NCBI RefSeq assembly: GCF_051020975.1
Contig: NW_027478165.1
Location: 402,001 to 466,000, forward strand
Origin: Osmia lignaria lignaria
Lineage: Eukaryota; Arthropoda; Insecta; Hymenoptera; Megachilidae
Length of the DNA: 64,000 bases
Direction of reading: 5' to 3'
This document shows, piece by piece, positions 8,695-22,220 of this stretch. A program made the translations under genes and the position numbers. The notes beneath the pieces were generated by a model. The model was not told the DNA's origin, ran no database searches, and saw nothing but the letters and a program-made list of their open reading frames with translations. The number at the start of each line of letters is the position of its first letter. Position 1 is the stretch's first letter.

Positions 8695-11600
8695 GCCCCT
8701 TCCCTTGAGATAAATCTGCGAATATCTCGGAAACGAAGCGAGCTATGGCAAAATGATAAGAGACCTTTTTTGTAGAGAATTAAGTTTCCTACTTTTTATG
8801 TTCTATGATATTTTTTGATCAGATGCGTAGTTCTCGAGATATATCAAGATATTTAAAAGTTCCGAAGCCGCACCAACATAATAGAGATACAGAAACACCG
8901 TGGCCCCTTTCTTTGAGATAACTCTGCACTATTGCGAGCTGGAAATGCCACTTCCAGCTTAGCTGTGCAGAAGAAGAACAACAAGAAGAAGAAATATCTC
9001 GAAATATGTCCGTCAGGCCCCTTCCCTCGAGATAAATCTGCACATATCTCGGAAACGAAGCGAGCTATGGCAAAATGATAAGAGACCTTTTTTGTAGAGA
9101 ATTAAGTTTCCTACTTTTTATGTTCTATGATATTTTTTGATCAGATGCGTAGTTCTCGAGATATATCAAGATATTTAAAAGTTCCGAAGCCGCACCAACA
9201 TAATAGAGATACAGAAACACCGTGGCCCCTTTCTTTGAGATAACTCTGCACTATTGCGAGCTGGAAATGCCACTTCCAGTTTAGCTGTGCAGAAGAAGAA
9301 CAACAAGAAGAAGAAATATCTCGAAATATGTCCGTCAGGCCCCTTCCCTCGAGATAAATCTGCAAATATCTCGGAAACGAAGCGAGCTATGGCAAAATGT
9401 TAAGATACGTTTCTTGTAGCGAATTAAGTTTCCTACTATTTACGTTCTATGATATTTTTTGATCAGATGCGTAGTTCTCGAGATATATCAAGATATTTAA
9501 AAGTTCCGAAGCCGCACCAACATAATAGAGATACAGAAACACCGTGGCCCCTTTCTTTGAGATAACTCTGCGCTATTGCGAGCTGGAAATGCCACTTCCA
9601 GTTTAGCTGTGCAGAAGAAGAACAACAGGAAGAAGAAATATCTCGAAATATGTCCGTCAGGCCCCTTCCCTTGAGATATATCTGCAAATATCTCGGAAAC
9701 GAAACGAGCTATCGCAAGATGTTAAGAGACCTTTTTTGTAGAGAATTATGTTTCCTACAATTTATGTTCTATGATATTTTTTGATCAGAAGCGTAGTTTT
9801 CGAGATATATCGAGACATTTAAAAGATCCGAAGCCGCACCAACATAATAGAGATACAGAAACACCGTGGCCCCTTTCTTTCAGATAACTCTGCACTATTG
9901 CGAGCTGGAAATGCCACTTCCAGTTTAGCTGTGCAGAAGAAGAACAACAAGAAGAAGAAATATCTCAAAATATGTCCGTCAGGCCCCTTCCCTTGAGATA
10001 TATCTGCAAATATCTCGGAACCGAAGCGAGCTATGGTAAAATGTTAAGAGACCTTTTTTGTAGAGAATTATGTTTCCTACAATTTATGTTCTATGATATT
10101 TTTTGATCAGAAGCGTAGTTTTCGAGATATATCAAGATATTTAAAAGTTCCGAAGCCGCACCAACATAATAGAGATACAGAAACACCGTGGCCCCTTTCT
10201 TTGAGATAACTCTGCACTATTGCGAGCTGCAAATGCCACTTCCAGCTTAGCTGTGCAGAAGAAGAACAACAAGAAGAAGAAATATCTCGAAATATGTCCG
10301 TCAGGCCCCTTCCCTTGAGATAAATCTGCATATATCTCGGAAACGAAGCGAGCTATGGCAAAATGTTAAGAGACCTTTTTGGTAGAGAATTAAGTTTCCT
10401 ACTTTTTATGTTCTATGATATTTTTTGATCAGATGCGTTGTTCTCGAGATATATCAAGATATTTAAAAGTTCCGAAGCCGCACAAACATAATAGAGATAC
10501 AGAAACACCGTGGCCCCTTTCTTTGAGATAACTCTGCACTATTGCGAGCTGCAAATGCCACTTCCAGCTTAGCTGTGCAGAAGAAGAACAACTAGAAGAA
10601 GAAATATCTCGAAATATGTCCGTCAGGCCCCTTCCCTTGAGATATATCTGCGAATATCTCGGAAACGAAGCGAGCTATGGCAAAATGTTTAGAGACTTTA
10701 TTTGTAGAGAATTAAGTTTCCTACTTTTTACGTTCTATGATATTTTTTGATCAGATGTGTAGTTCTCGAGATATATCAAGATATTTTAAAGTTCCGAAGC
10801 CGCACCAACATAATAGAGATACAGAAACACCGTGGCCCCTTTCTTTGAGACAACTCTGCACTATTGCGAGCTGGAAATGGCACTTCCAGTTTAGCTGTGC
10901 AGAAGAAGAACAACAAGAAGAAGAAATATCTCGAAATATGTCCGTCAGGCCCCTTCCCTTGAGATATATCTGCAAATATCTCGGAAACGAAACGAGCTAT
11001 GGCAAAATGTTAAGAGACCTTTTTTGTAGAGAATTATGTTTCCTACAATTTATGTTCTATGATATTTTTTGATCAGAAGCGTAGTTTTCGAGATATATCG
11101 AGACATTTAAAAGTTCCGAAGCCGCACCAACATAATAGAGATACAGAAACACCGTGGCCCCTTTCTTCGAGATAACTCTGCACCAGTGCGAGCCGCAGAT
11201 GCCGCTTCCAGCTTAGCTGTGCAGAAGAAGAACAACAAGAAGAAGAAATATCTCGAAATATGTCCGTCAGGCCCCTTCCCTCGAGATAAATCTGCAAATA
11301 TCTCGGAAACGAAGCGAGCTATGGCAAAATGTTAAGAGACCTTTTTTGTAGAGAATTAAGTTTCCTACTTTTTATGTTCTATGATATTTTTTGATCAGAA
11401 GCGTAGTTTTCGAGATATATCGAGACATTTAAAAGTTCCGAAGCCGCACCAACATAATAGAGATACAGAAACACCGTGGCCCCTTTCTTCGAGATAACTC
11501 TGCACTAGTGCGAGCCGCAAATGCCGCTTCCAGCTTAGCTGTGCAGAAGAAGAACAACAAGAAGAAGAAATATCTCGAAATATGTCCGTCAGGCCGCTTC

Positions 11601-12236
11601 CCTCGAGATAAATCTGCAAATATCTCGGAAACGAAGCGAGCTATGGCAAAATGTTAAGAGACCTTTTTTGTAGAGAATTAAGTTTCCTACTTTTTATGTT
11701 CTATGATATTTTTTGCTCAGATGCGTAGTTCTCGAGATATATCAAGATATTTAAAAGTTCCGAAGCCGCACCAACATAATAGAGATACAGAAACACCGTG
11801 GCCCCTTTCTTTGAGATAACTCTGCACTATTGCGAGCTGCAAATGCCACTTCCAGTTTAGCTGTGCAGAAGAAGAACAACAAGAAGAAGAAATATCTCGA
11901 AATATGTCCGTCAGGCCCCTTCCCTCGAGATAAATCTGCAAATATCTCGGAAACGAAGCGAGCTATGGCAAAATGTTAAGAGACCTTTCTTGTAGCGAAT
12001 TAAGTTTCCTACTATTTATGTTCTATGATATTTTTTGATCAGATGCGTAGTTCTCGAGATATATCAAGATATTTAAAAGTTCCGAAGCCGCACCAACATA
12101 ATAGAGATACAGAAACACCGTGGCCCCTTTCTTTGAGATAACTCTGCACTATTGCGAGCTGGAAATGGCACTTCCAGTTTAGCTGTGCAGAAGAAGAACA
12201 ACAAGAAGAAGAAATATCTCAAAATATGTCCGTCAG
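8695..12236. repeat. 11-mer duplication, copy 2 (3542 bp)
   Basis: This is a direct tandem copy of 5153-8694. Its last monomer ends with the same CTGGAAATGGCACTTCCAG and TCTCAAAATATG markers as the end of copy 1. Beyond 12236 the series does not restart at unit 1 but jumps to a relative of unit 5 (GGAACCGAAGCGAGC, TATGGTAAAATG). This is consistent with unequal exchange at a different register. Confidence 0.92.
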
Positions 12237-15200
12237 GCCCCTTCCCTTGAGATATATCTGCAAATATCTCGGAACCGAAGCGAGCTATGGTAAAATGTTG
12301 AGAGACCTTTTTTGTAGAGAATTATGTTTCCTACAATTTATGTTCTATGATATTTTTTGATCAGAAGCGTAGTTTTCGAGATATATCAAGATATTTAAAA
12401 GTTCCGAAGCCGCACCAACATAATAGGGATACAGAAACACCGTGGCCCCTTTCTTTGAGATAACTCTGCACTATTGCGAGCTGCAAATGCCATTTCCAGC
12501 TTAGCTGTGCAGAAGAAGAACAACAAGAAGAAGAAATATCTCGAAATATGTCCGTCAGGCCCCTTCCCTTGAGATAAATCTGCATATATCTCGGAAACGA
12601 AGCGAGCTATGGCAAAATGTTAAGAGACCTTTTTGGTAGAGAATTAAGTTTCCTACTTTTTATGTTCTATGATATTTTTTGATCAGATGCGTTGTTCTCG
12701 AGATATATCAAGATATTTAAAAGTTCCGAAGCCGCACCAACATAATAGAGATACAGAAACACCGTGGCCCCTTTCTTTGAGATAACTCTGCACTATTGCG
12801 AGCTGCAAATGCCACTTCCAGTTTAGCTGTGCAGAAGAAGAACAACAAGAAGAAGAAATATCTCGAAATATGTCCGTCAGGCCCCTTCCCTTGAGATAAA
12901 TCTGCAAATATCTCGGAAACGAAGCGAGCTATGGCAAAATGTTAAGAGACCTTATTTGTAGAGAATTAAGTTTCCTACTTTTTATGTTCTATGATATTTT
13001 TTGATCAGATGCGTAGTTCTCGAGATATATCAAGATATTTAAAAGTTCCGAAGCCGCACCAACATAATAGAGATACAGAAACACCGTGGCCCCTTTCTTT
13101 CAGATAACTCTGCACTATTTCGAGCTGGAAATGCCACTTCCAGTTTAGCTGTGCAGAAGAAGAACAACAAGAAGAAGAAATATCTCGACATTTGTCCGTC
13201 AGGCCCCTTCCCTCGAGATAAATCTGCAAATATCTCGGAAACGAAGCGAGCTATGGCAAAATGTTAAGAGACCTTTCTTGTAGCGAATTAAGTTTCCTAC
13301 CATTTATGTTCTATGATATTTTTTGATCAGATGCGTAGTTCTCGAGATATATCAAGATATTTAAAAGTTCCGAAGCCGCACCAACATAATAGAGATACAG
13401 AAACACCGTGGCCCCTTTCTTTGAGATAACTCTGCACTATTGCGAGCTGCAAATGCCACTTCCAGTTTAGCTGTGCAGAAGAAGAACAATAAGAAGAAGA
13501 AATATCTCGAAATATGTCCGTCAGGCCCCTTCCCTTGAGATATATCTGCAAATATCTCGGAAACGAAACGAGCTATGGCAAAATGTTAAGAGACCTTTTT
13601 TGTAGAGAATTATGTTTCCTACAATTTATGTTCTATGATATTTTTTGAGCAGAAGCGTAGTTTTCGAGATATATCGAGACATTTAAAAGTTCCGAAGCCG
13701 CACCAACATAATAGAGATACAGAAACACCGTGGCCCCTTTCTTCGAGATAACTCTGCACTAGTGCGAGCCGCAAATGCCGCTTCCAGCTTAGCTGTGCAG
13801 AAGAAGAACAACAAGAAGAAGAAATATCTCGAAATATGTCCGTCAGGCCCCTTCCCTCGAGATAAATCTGCACATATCTCGGAAACGAAGCGAGCTATGG
13901 CAAAATGATAAGAGACCTTTTTTGTAGAGAATTAAGTTTCCTACTTTTTATGTTCTATGAGATTTTTTGATCAGATGCGTAGTTCTCGAGATATATCAAG
14001 ATATTTAAAAGTTCCGAAGCCGCACCAACATAATAGAGATACAGAAACACCGTGGCCCCTTTCTTTGAGATAACTCTGCACTATTGCGAGCTGGAAATGC
14101 CACTTCCAGTTTAGCTGTGCAGAAGAAGAACAACAAGAAGAAGAAATATCTCGAAATATGTCCGTCAGGCCCCTTCCCTCGAGATAAATCTGCAAATATC
14201 TCGGAAACGAAGCGAGCTATGGCAAAATGTTAAGAGACCTTTCTTGTAGCGAATTAAGTTTCCTACTATTTATGTTCTATGATATTTTTTGATCAGATGC
14301 GTAGTTCTCGAGATATATCAAGATATTTAAAAGTTCCGAAGCCGCACCAACATAATAGAGATACAGAAACACCGTGGCCCCTTTCTTTGAGATAACTCTG
14401 CGCTATTGCGAGCTGGAAATGCCACTTCCAGTTTAGCTGTGCAGAAGAAGAACAACAGGAAGAAGAAATATCTCGAAATATGTCCGTCAGGCCCCTTCCC
14501 TTGAGATATATCTGCAAATATCTCGGAAACGAAACGAGCTATGGCAAAATGTTAAGAGACCTTATTTGTAGAGAATTAAGTTTCCTACTTTTAATGTTCT
14601 ATCACATTTTTTGATCAGATGCGTAGTTCTCGAGATATATCAAGATATTTAAAAGTTCCGAAGCCGCACCAACATAATAGAGATACAGCAACACCGTGGC
14701 CCCTTTCTTTCAGATAACTCTGCACTATTTCGAGCTGGAAATGCCACTTCCAGTTTAGCTGTGCAGAAGAAGAACAACAAGAAGAAGAAATATCTCGAAA
14801 TATGTCCGTCAGGCCCCTTCCCTCGAGATAAATCTGCAAATATCTCGGAAACGAAGCGAGCTATGGCAAAATGTTAAGAGACCTTTCTTGTAGCGAATTA
14901 AGTTTCCTACTATTTATGTTCTATGATATTTTTTGATCAGATGCGTAGTTCTCGAGATATATCAAGATATTTAAAAGTTCCGAAGCCGCACCAACATAAT
15001 AGAGATACAGAAACACCGTGGCCCCTTTCTTTGAGATAACTCTGCGCTATTGCGAGCTGGAAATGCCACTTCCAGTTTAGCTGTGCAGAAGAAGAACAAC
15101 AGGAAGAAGAAATATCTCGAAATATGTCAGTCAGGCCCCTTCCCTTGAGATATATCTGCAAATATCTCGGAAACGAAACGAGCTATGGCAAAATGTTAAG

Positions 15201-15456
15201 AGACCTTTTTTGTAGAGAATTAAGTTTCCTACTTTTTATGTTCTATGATATTTTTTGCTCAGATGCGTAGTTCTCGAGATATATCAAGATATTTAAAAGT
15301 TCCGAAGCCGCACCAACATAATAGAGATACAGAAACACCGTGGCCCCTTTATTTGAGATAACTCTGCGCTATTGCGAGCTGGAAATGCCACTTCCAGTTT
15401 AGCTGTGCAGAAGAAGAACAACAGGAAGAAGAAATATCTCGAAATATGTCCGTCAG
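12237..15456. repeat. Mosaic zone: mixed monomers without a local HOR
   Basis: Ten 322-bp monomers derived from subtypes seen upstream. The 12237 unit matches the GGAACCGAAG type. The 12881 unit has a private TCTCGACATTTGTCCG. The 13525 unit is class A with GAGCAGAAGCG. The units at 13847 and 14169 match the second and third members of the 2577-3542 series. The unit at 14491 belongs to the CAGCAACACC subtype. The unit at 15135 has TTTATTTGAGATAAC. No stretch is free of satellite. Confidence 0.8.
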
Positions 15457-15779
15457 GCCCCTTCCCTTGAGATATATCTGCAAATATCTCGGAAACGAAA
15501 CGAGCTATGGCAAAATGTTAAGAGACCTTTTTTGTAGAGAATTATGTTTCCTACAATTTATGTTCTATGATATTTTTTGATCAGAAGCGTAGTTTTCGAG
15601 ATATATCGAGACATTTAAAAGTTCCGAAGCCGCACCAACATAATAGAGATACAGAAACACCGTGGCCCCTTTCTTCGAGATAACTCTGCACTAGTGCGAG
15701 CCGCAGATGCCGCTTCCAGCTTAGCTGTGCAAGAAGAAGAACAACAAGAAGAAGAAATATCTCGAAATATGTCCGTCAG
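15457..15779. repeat. 323-bp class A monomer with +1 insertion in the GAA tract (copy 1)
   Basis: The tract is preceded by GTGCAAGAAGAAGAAC in place of GTGCAGAAGAAGAAC, adding one base. It is the first phase change in the window. The same rare +1 allele recurs in the class A monomer at 18678-19000, offset 3221 bp (10 monomers plus this base), which marks the two as copies of one event. Confidence 0.85.
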
Positions 15780-18677
15780 GCCCCTTCCCTCGAGATAAAT
15801 CTGCAAATATCTCGGAAACGAAGCGAGCTATGGCAAAATGTTAAGAGACCTTTTCTGTAGAGAATTAAGTTTCCTACTTTTTATGTTCTATGATATTTTT
15901 TGCTCAGATGCGTAGTTCTCGAGATATATCAAGATATTTAAAAGTTCCGAAGCCGCACCAACATAATAGAGATACAGAAACACCGTGGCCCCTTTCTTTG
16001 AGATAACTCTGCACTATTGCGAGCTGCAAATGCCACTTCCAGTTTAGCTGTGCAGAAGAAGAACAACAAGAAGAAGAAATATCTCGGAATATGTCCGTCA
16101 GGCCCATTCCCTTGAGATAAATCTGCAAATATCTCGGAAACGAAGCGAGCTATGGCAAAATGTTAAGAGACCTTATTTGTAGAGAATTAAGTTTCCTACT
16201 TTTAATGTTCTATGATATTTTTTGATCAGATGCGTAGTTCTCGAGATATATCAAGATATTTAAAAGTTCCGAAGCCGCATCAACATAATAGAGATACAGA
16301 AACACCGTGGCCCCTTTCTTTGAGATAACTCTGCGCTATTGCGAGCTGGAAATGCCACTTCCAGTTTAGCTGTGCAGAAGAAGAACAACAGGAAGAAGAA
16401 ATATCTCGAAATATGTCCGTCAGGCCCCTTCCCTTGAGATATATCTGCAAATATCTCGGAAACGAAACGAGCTATGGCAAAATGTTAAGAGACCTTTTTT
16501 GTAGAGAATTATGTTTCCTACAATTTATGTTCTATGATATTTTTTGATCAGAAGCGTAGTTTTCGAGATATATCGAGATATTTAAAAGATCCGAAGCCGC
16601 ACCAACATAATAGAGATACAGAAACACCGTGGCCCCTTTCTTTCAGATAACTCTGCACTATTGCGAGCTGGAAATGCCACTTCCAGTTTAGCTGTGCAGA
16701 AGAAGAACAACAAGAAGAAGAAATATCTCGAAATATGTCCGTCAGGCCCCTTCCCATGAGATATATCTGCAAATATCTCGGAAACGAAACGAGCTATGGC
16801 AAAATGTTAAGAGACCTTTTTTGTAGAGAATTATGTTTCCTACAATTTATGTTCTATGATATTTTTTGATCAGAAGCGTAGTTTTCGAGATATATCGAGA
16901 CATTTAAAAGTTCCGAAGCCGCACCAACATAATAGAGATACAGAAACACCGTGGCCCCTTTCTTCGAGATAACTCTGCACTAGTGCGAGCCGCAAATGCC
17001 GCTTCCAGCTTAGCTGTGCAGAAGAAGAACAACAGGAAGAAGAAATATCTCGAAATATGTCCGTCAGGCCCCTTCCCTTGAGATATATCTGCAAATATCT
17101 CGGAAACCAAACGAGCTATGGCAAAATGTTAAGAGACCTTTTTTGTAGAGAATTATGTTTCCTACAATTTATGTTCTATGATATTTTTTGATCAGAAGCG
17201 TAGTTTTCGAGATATATCAAGATATTTAAAAGTTCCGAAGCCGCACCAACATAATAGAGATACAGAAACACCGTGGCCCCTTTCTTTGAGATAACTCTGC
17301 ACTATTGCGAGCTGCAAATGCCATTTCCAGCTTAGCTGTGCAGAAGAAGAACAACAAGAAGAAGAAATATCTCGAAATATGTCCGTCAGGCCCCTTCCCT
17401 TGAGATAAATCTGCATATATCTCGGAAACGAAGCGAGATATGGCAAAATGTTAAGAGACCTTTTTGGTAGAGAATTAAGTTTCCTACTTTTTATGTTCTA
17501 TGATATTTTTTGATCAGATGCGTTGTTCTCGAGATATATCAAGATATTTAAAAGTTCCGAAGCCGCACCAACATAATAGAGATACAGAAACACCGTGGCC
17601 CCTTTCTTTGAGACAACTCTGCACTATTGCGAGCTGGAAATGGCACTTCCAGTTCAGCTGTGTAGAAGAAGAACAACAAGAAGAAGAAATATCTCAAAAT
17701 ATGTCCGTCAGGCCCCTTCCCTTGAGATATATCTGCAAATATCTCGGAACCGAAGCGAGCTATGGTAAAATGTTGAGAGACCTTTTTTGTAGAGAATTAT
17801 GTTTCCTACAATTTATGTTCTATGATATTTTTTGATCAGAAGCGTAGTTTTCGAGATATATCGAGATATTTAAAAGTTCCGAAGCCGCACCAACATAATA
17901 GAGATACAGAAACACCGTGGCCCCTTTCTTTGAGATAACTCTGCACTATTGCGAGCTGCAAATGCCATTTCCAGCTTAGCTGTGCAAAAGAAGAACAACA
18001 AGAAGAAGAAATATCTCGAAATATGTCCGTCAGGCCCCTTCCCTTGAGATAAATCTGCATATATCTCGGAAACGAAGCGAGCTATGGCAAAATGTTAAGA
18101 GACCTTTTTGGTAGAGAATTAAGTTTCCTACTTTTTATGTTCTATGATATTTTTTGATCAGATGCGTTGTTCTCGAGATATATCAAGATATTTAAAAGTT
18201 CCGAAGCCGCACCAACATAATAGAGATACAGAAACACCGTGGCCCCTTTCTTTGAGATAACTCTGCACTATTGCGAGCTGCAAATGCCACTTCCAGCTTA
18301 GCTGTGCAGAAGAAGAACAACTAGAAGAAGAAATATCTCGAAATATGTCCGTCAGGCCCCTTCCCTTGAGATAAATCTGCAAATATCTCGGAAACGAAGC
18401 GAGCTATGGCAAAATGTTTAGAGACTTTATTTGTAGAGAATTAAGTTTCCTACTTTTTACGTTCTATGATATTTTTTGATCAGATGTGTAGTTCTCGAGA
18501 TATATCAAGATATTTTAAAGTTCCGAAGCCGCACCAACATAATAGAGATACAGAAACACCGTGGCCCCTTTCTTTGAGACAACTCTGCACTATTGCGAGC
18601 TGGAAATGGCACTTCCAGTTTAGCTGTGCAGAAGAAGAACAACAAGAAGAAGAAATATCTCGAAATATGTCCGTCAG
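15780..18677. repeat. Mosaic zone containing shared segments with 19.7-20.3 kb
   Basis: Nine monomers. About 16210-16720 reappears at about 19753-20263 (offset 3543 bp). Shared markers are GCCGCATCAACATAA, CTGCGCTATTGCG, AACAACAGGAAG, ATATCGAGATATTTAAAAGA and TTTCAGATAAC. The unit at 16746 is class A-like. The units at 17068 and 17712 carry GCCATTTCCAGC. The 18356 unit carries the TTTAAAGTTCCG and GAGACAACTCTGC changes also seen at 7085 and 10627. Confidence 0.78.
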
Positions 18678-19000
18678 GCCCCTTCCCTTGAGATATATCT
18701 GCAAATATCTCGGAAAGGAAACGAGCTATGGCAAAATGTTAAGAGACCTTTTTTGTAGCGAATTATGTTTCCTACAATTTATGTTCTATGATATTTTTTG
18801 ATCAGAAGCGTAGTTTGCGAGATATATCGAGACATTTAAAAGTTCCGAAGCCGCACCAACATAATAGAGATACAGAAACACCGTGGCCCCTTTCTTCGAG
18901 ATAACTCTGCACTAGTGCGAGCCGCAGATGCCGCTTCCAGCTTAGCTGTGCAAGAAGAAGAACAACAAGAAGAAGAAATATCTCGAAATATGTCCGTCAG
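18678..19000. repeat. 323-bp class A monomer with +1 insertion in the GAA tract (copy 2)
   Basis: It has the same GTGCAAGAAGAAGAAC allele as 15457-15779, 3221 bp upstream. It adds private changes: CGGAAAGGAAACG, TGTAGCGAATTATG and GTAGTTTGCGAG. Confidence 0.85.
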
Positions 19001-20932
19001 GCCCCTTCCCTCGAGATAAATCTGCAAATATCTCGGAAACGAAGCGAGCTATGGCAAAATGTTAAGAGACCTTTTTTGTAGAGAATTAAGTTTCCTACTT
19101 TTTATGTTCTATGATATTTTTTGCTCAGATGCGTAGTTCTCGAGATATATCAAGATATTTAAAAGTTCCGAAGCGGCACCAACATAATAGAGATACAGAA
19201 ACACCGTGGCCCCTTACTTCGGGATAACTCTGCACTAGTGCAAGCCGCAAATGCCGCTTCCAGCTTAGCTGTGCAGAAGAAGAACAACAAGAAGAAGAAA
19301 TATCTCGAAATATGTCCGTCAGGCCCCTTCCCTCGAGATAAATCTGCAAATATCTCGGAAACGAAGCGAGCTATGGCAAAATGTTGAGAGACCTTTTTTG
19401 TAGAGAATTAAGTTTCCTACTGTTAATGTTCTATGATATTTTTTGATCAGATGCGTAGTTCTCGAGATATATCAAGATATTTAAAAGTTCCGAAGCCGCA
19501 CCAACATAATAGAGATACAGCAACACCGTGGCCCCTTTCTTTCAGATAACACTGCACTATTTCGAGCTGGAAATGCCACTTCCAGTTTAGCTGTGCAGAA
19601 GAAGAACAACAAGAAGAAGAAATATCTCGAAATATGTCCGTCAGGCCCCTTCCCTCGAGATAAATCTGCCAATATCTCGGAAACGAAGCGAGCTATGGCA
19701 AAATGTTAAGAGACCTTTTTTGTACCGAATTAAGTTTCCTACTATTTATGTTCTATGATATTTTTTGATCAGATGCGTAGTTCTCGAGATATATCAAGAT
19801 ATTTAAAAGTTCCGAAGCCGCATCAACATAATAGAGATACAGAAACACCGTGGCCCCTTTCTTTGAGATAACTCTGCGCTATTGCGAGCTGGAAATGCCA
19901 CTTCCAGTTTAGCTGTGCAGAAGAAGAACAACAGGAAGAAGAAATATCTCGAAATATGTCCGTCAGGCCCCTTCCCTTGAGATATATCTGCAAATATCTC
20001 GGAAACGAAACGAGCTATGGCAAAATGTTAAGAGACCTTTTTTGTAGAGAATTATGTTTCCTACAATTTATGTTCTATGATATTTTTTGATCAGAAGCGT
20101 AGTTTTCGAGATATATCGAGATATTTAAAAGATCCGAAGCCGCACCAACATAATAGAGATACAGAAACACCGTGGCCCCTTTCTTTCAGATAACTCTGCA
20201 CTATTGCGAGCTGGAAATGCCACTTCCAGTTTAGCTGTGCAGAAGAAGAACAACAAGAAGAAGAAATATCTCAAAATATGTCCGTCAGGCCCCTTCCCTT
20301 GAGATATATCTGCAAATATCTCGGAACCGAAGCGAGCTATGGTAAAATGTTAAGAGACCTTTTTTGTAGAGAATTATGTTTCCTACAATTTATGTTCTAT
20401 GATATTTTTTGATCAGAAGCGTAGTTTTCGAGATATATCAAGATATTTAAAAGTTCCGAAGCCGCACCAACATAATAGAGATACAGAAACACCGTGGCCC
20501 CTTTCTTTGAGATAACTCTGCACTATTGCGAGCTGCAAATGCCATTTCCAGCTTAGCTGTGCAGAAGAAGAACAACAAGAAGAAGAAATATCTCGAAATA
20601 TATCCGTCAGGCCCCTTCCCTTGAGATAAATCTGCATATATCTCGGAAACGAAGCGAGCTATGGCAAAATGTTAAGAGACCTTTTTTGTAGAGAATTAAG
20701 TTTCCTACTTTTTATGTTCTATGATATTTTTCGATCAGATGCGTAGTTCTCGAGATATATCAAGATATTTAAAAGTTCCGAAGCCGCACCAACATAATAG
20801 AGATACAGAAACACCGTGGCCCCTTTCTTTGAGATAACTCTGCACTATTGCGAGCTGGAAATGCCACTTCCAGTTTAGCTGTGCAGAAGAAGAACAACAA
20901 GAAGAAGAAATATCTCGAAATATGTCCGTCAG
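19001..20932. repeat. Six monomers introducing the GAAGCGGCACC subtype
   Basis: The unit at 19001 is the first with AAGCGGCACCAAC plus CCCCTTACTTCGGGATAAC. This subtype is later used at 20933, 22543, 26086, 27696 and 28984. The units at 19645 and 19967 resemble 16102 and 16424. The unit at 20289 carries GGAACCGAAGCGAGC and GCCATTTCCAGC. Everything is 322-bp satellite. Confidence 0.78.
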
Positions 20933-21835
20933 GCCCCTTCCCTTGAGATAAATCTGCAAATATCTCGGAAACGAAGCGAGCTATGGCAAAACGTTAAGAG
21001 ACCTTTTTTGTAGAGAATTATGTTTCCTACTTTTTATGTTCAATGATATTTTTTGATCAGATGCGTAGTTCTCGAGATATATCCAGATATTTAAAAGTTC
21101 CGAAGCGGCACCAACATAATAGAGATACAGAAACACCGTGGCCCCTTACTTCGGGATAACTCTGCACTAGTGCGAGCCGCAAATGCCGCTTCCAGCTTAG
21201 CTGTGCAGAAGAAGAACAACAAGAAGAAGAAATATCTCGAAATATGTCCGTCAGGCCCCTTCCCTCGAGATAAATCTGCAAATATCTCGGAAACGAAGCG
21301 AGCTATGGCAAAATGTTGAGAGACCTTTTTTGTAGAGAATTAAGTTTCCTACTTTTTATGTTCTATGATATTTTTTGATCAGATGCGTAGTTCTCGAGAT
21401 ATATCAAGATATTTAAAAGTTCCGAAGCCGCACCAACATAATAGAGATACAGAAACACCGTGGCCCCTTTCTTTGAGATAACTCTGCACTATTGCGAGCT
21501 GCAAATGCCACTTCCAGCTTAGCTGTGCAGGAGAAGAACAACAAGAAGAAGAAATATCTCGAAATATGTCCGTCAGGCCCCTTCCCTTGAGATAAATTTG
21601 CAAATATCTCAGAAACGAAGCGAGCTATGGCAAAATGTTAAGAGACCTTTTTTGTAGAGAATTTAGTTTCCTACTTTTTATGTTCTATGATATTTTTCGA
21701 TCAGATGCGTAGTTCTCGAGATATATCAAGATATTTAAAAGTTCCGAAGCCGCACCAACATAATAGAGATACAGAAACACCGTGGCCCCTTTCTTTGAGA
21801 TAACTCTGCACTATTGCGAGCTGCAAATGCCACTT
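20933..21835. repeat. 5-mer-spaced pair, copy 1 (offset 1610 bp)
   Basis: The order of markers is GTTCAATGAT, ATATCCAGATATT, GAAGCGGCACC, then GCAGGAGAAGAAC, ATCTCAGAAACG and TTTTTCGATCAG. It is repeated at 22543-23445. Differences include GAATTATG versus GAATTACG, AAATTTGC versus AAATCTGC and GAATTTAG versus GAATTAAG. Confidence 0.78.
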
Positions 21836-22220
21836 CCAGTTTAGCTGTGCAGAAGAAGAATAACAAGAAGAAGAAATATCCCGAAATATGTCCGTCAGGA
21901 CCCTTCCCTTGAGATAAATCTGCAAATATCTCGGAAACGAAGCGAGCTATGGCAAAATGTTAAGAGACCTTTTTTGTAGAGAATTATGTTTCCTACAATT
22001 TATGTTCTATGATATTTTTTGATCAGAAGCGTAGTTTTCGAGATATATCGAGATATTTAATAGTTCCGAAGCCGCACCAACATAATAGAGATACAGAAAC
22101 ACCGTGGCCCCTTTCTTCGGGATAACTCTGCACTATTGCGAGCTGGAAATGCCACTTCCAGTTTAGCTGTGCAGAAGAAGAACAACAAGAAGAAGAAATA
22201 TCTCGAAATATGTCCGTCAG

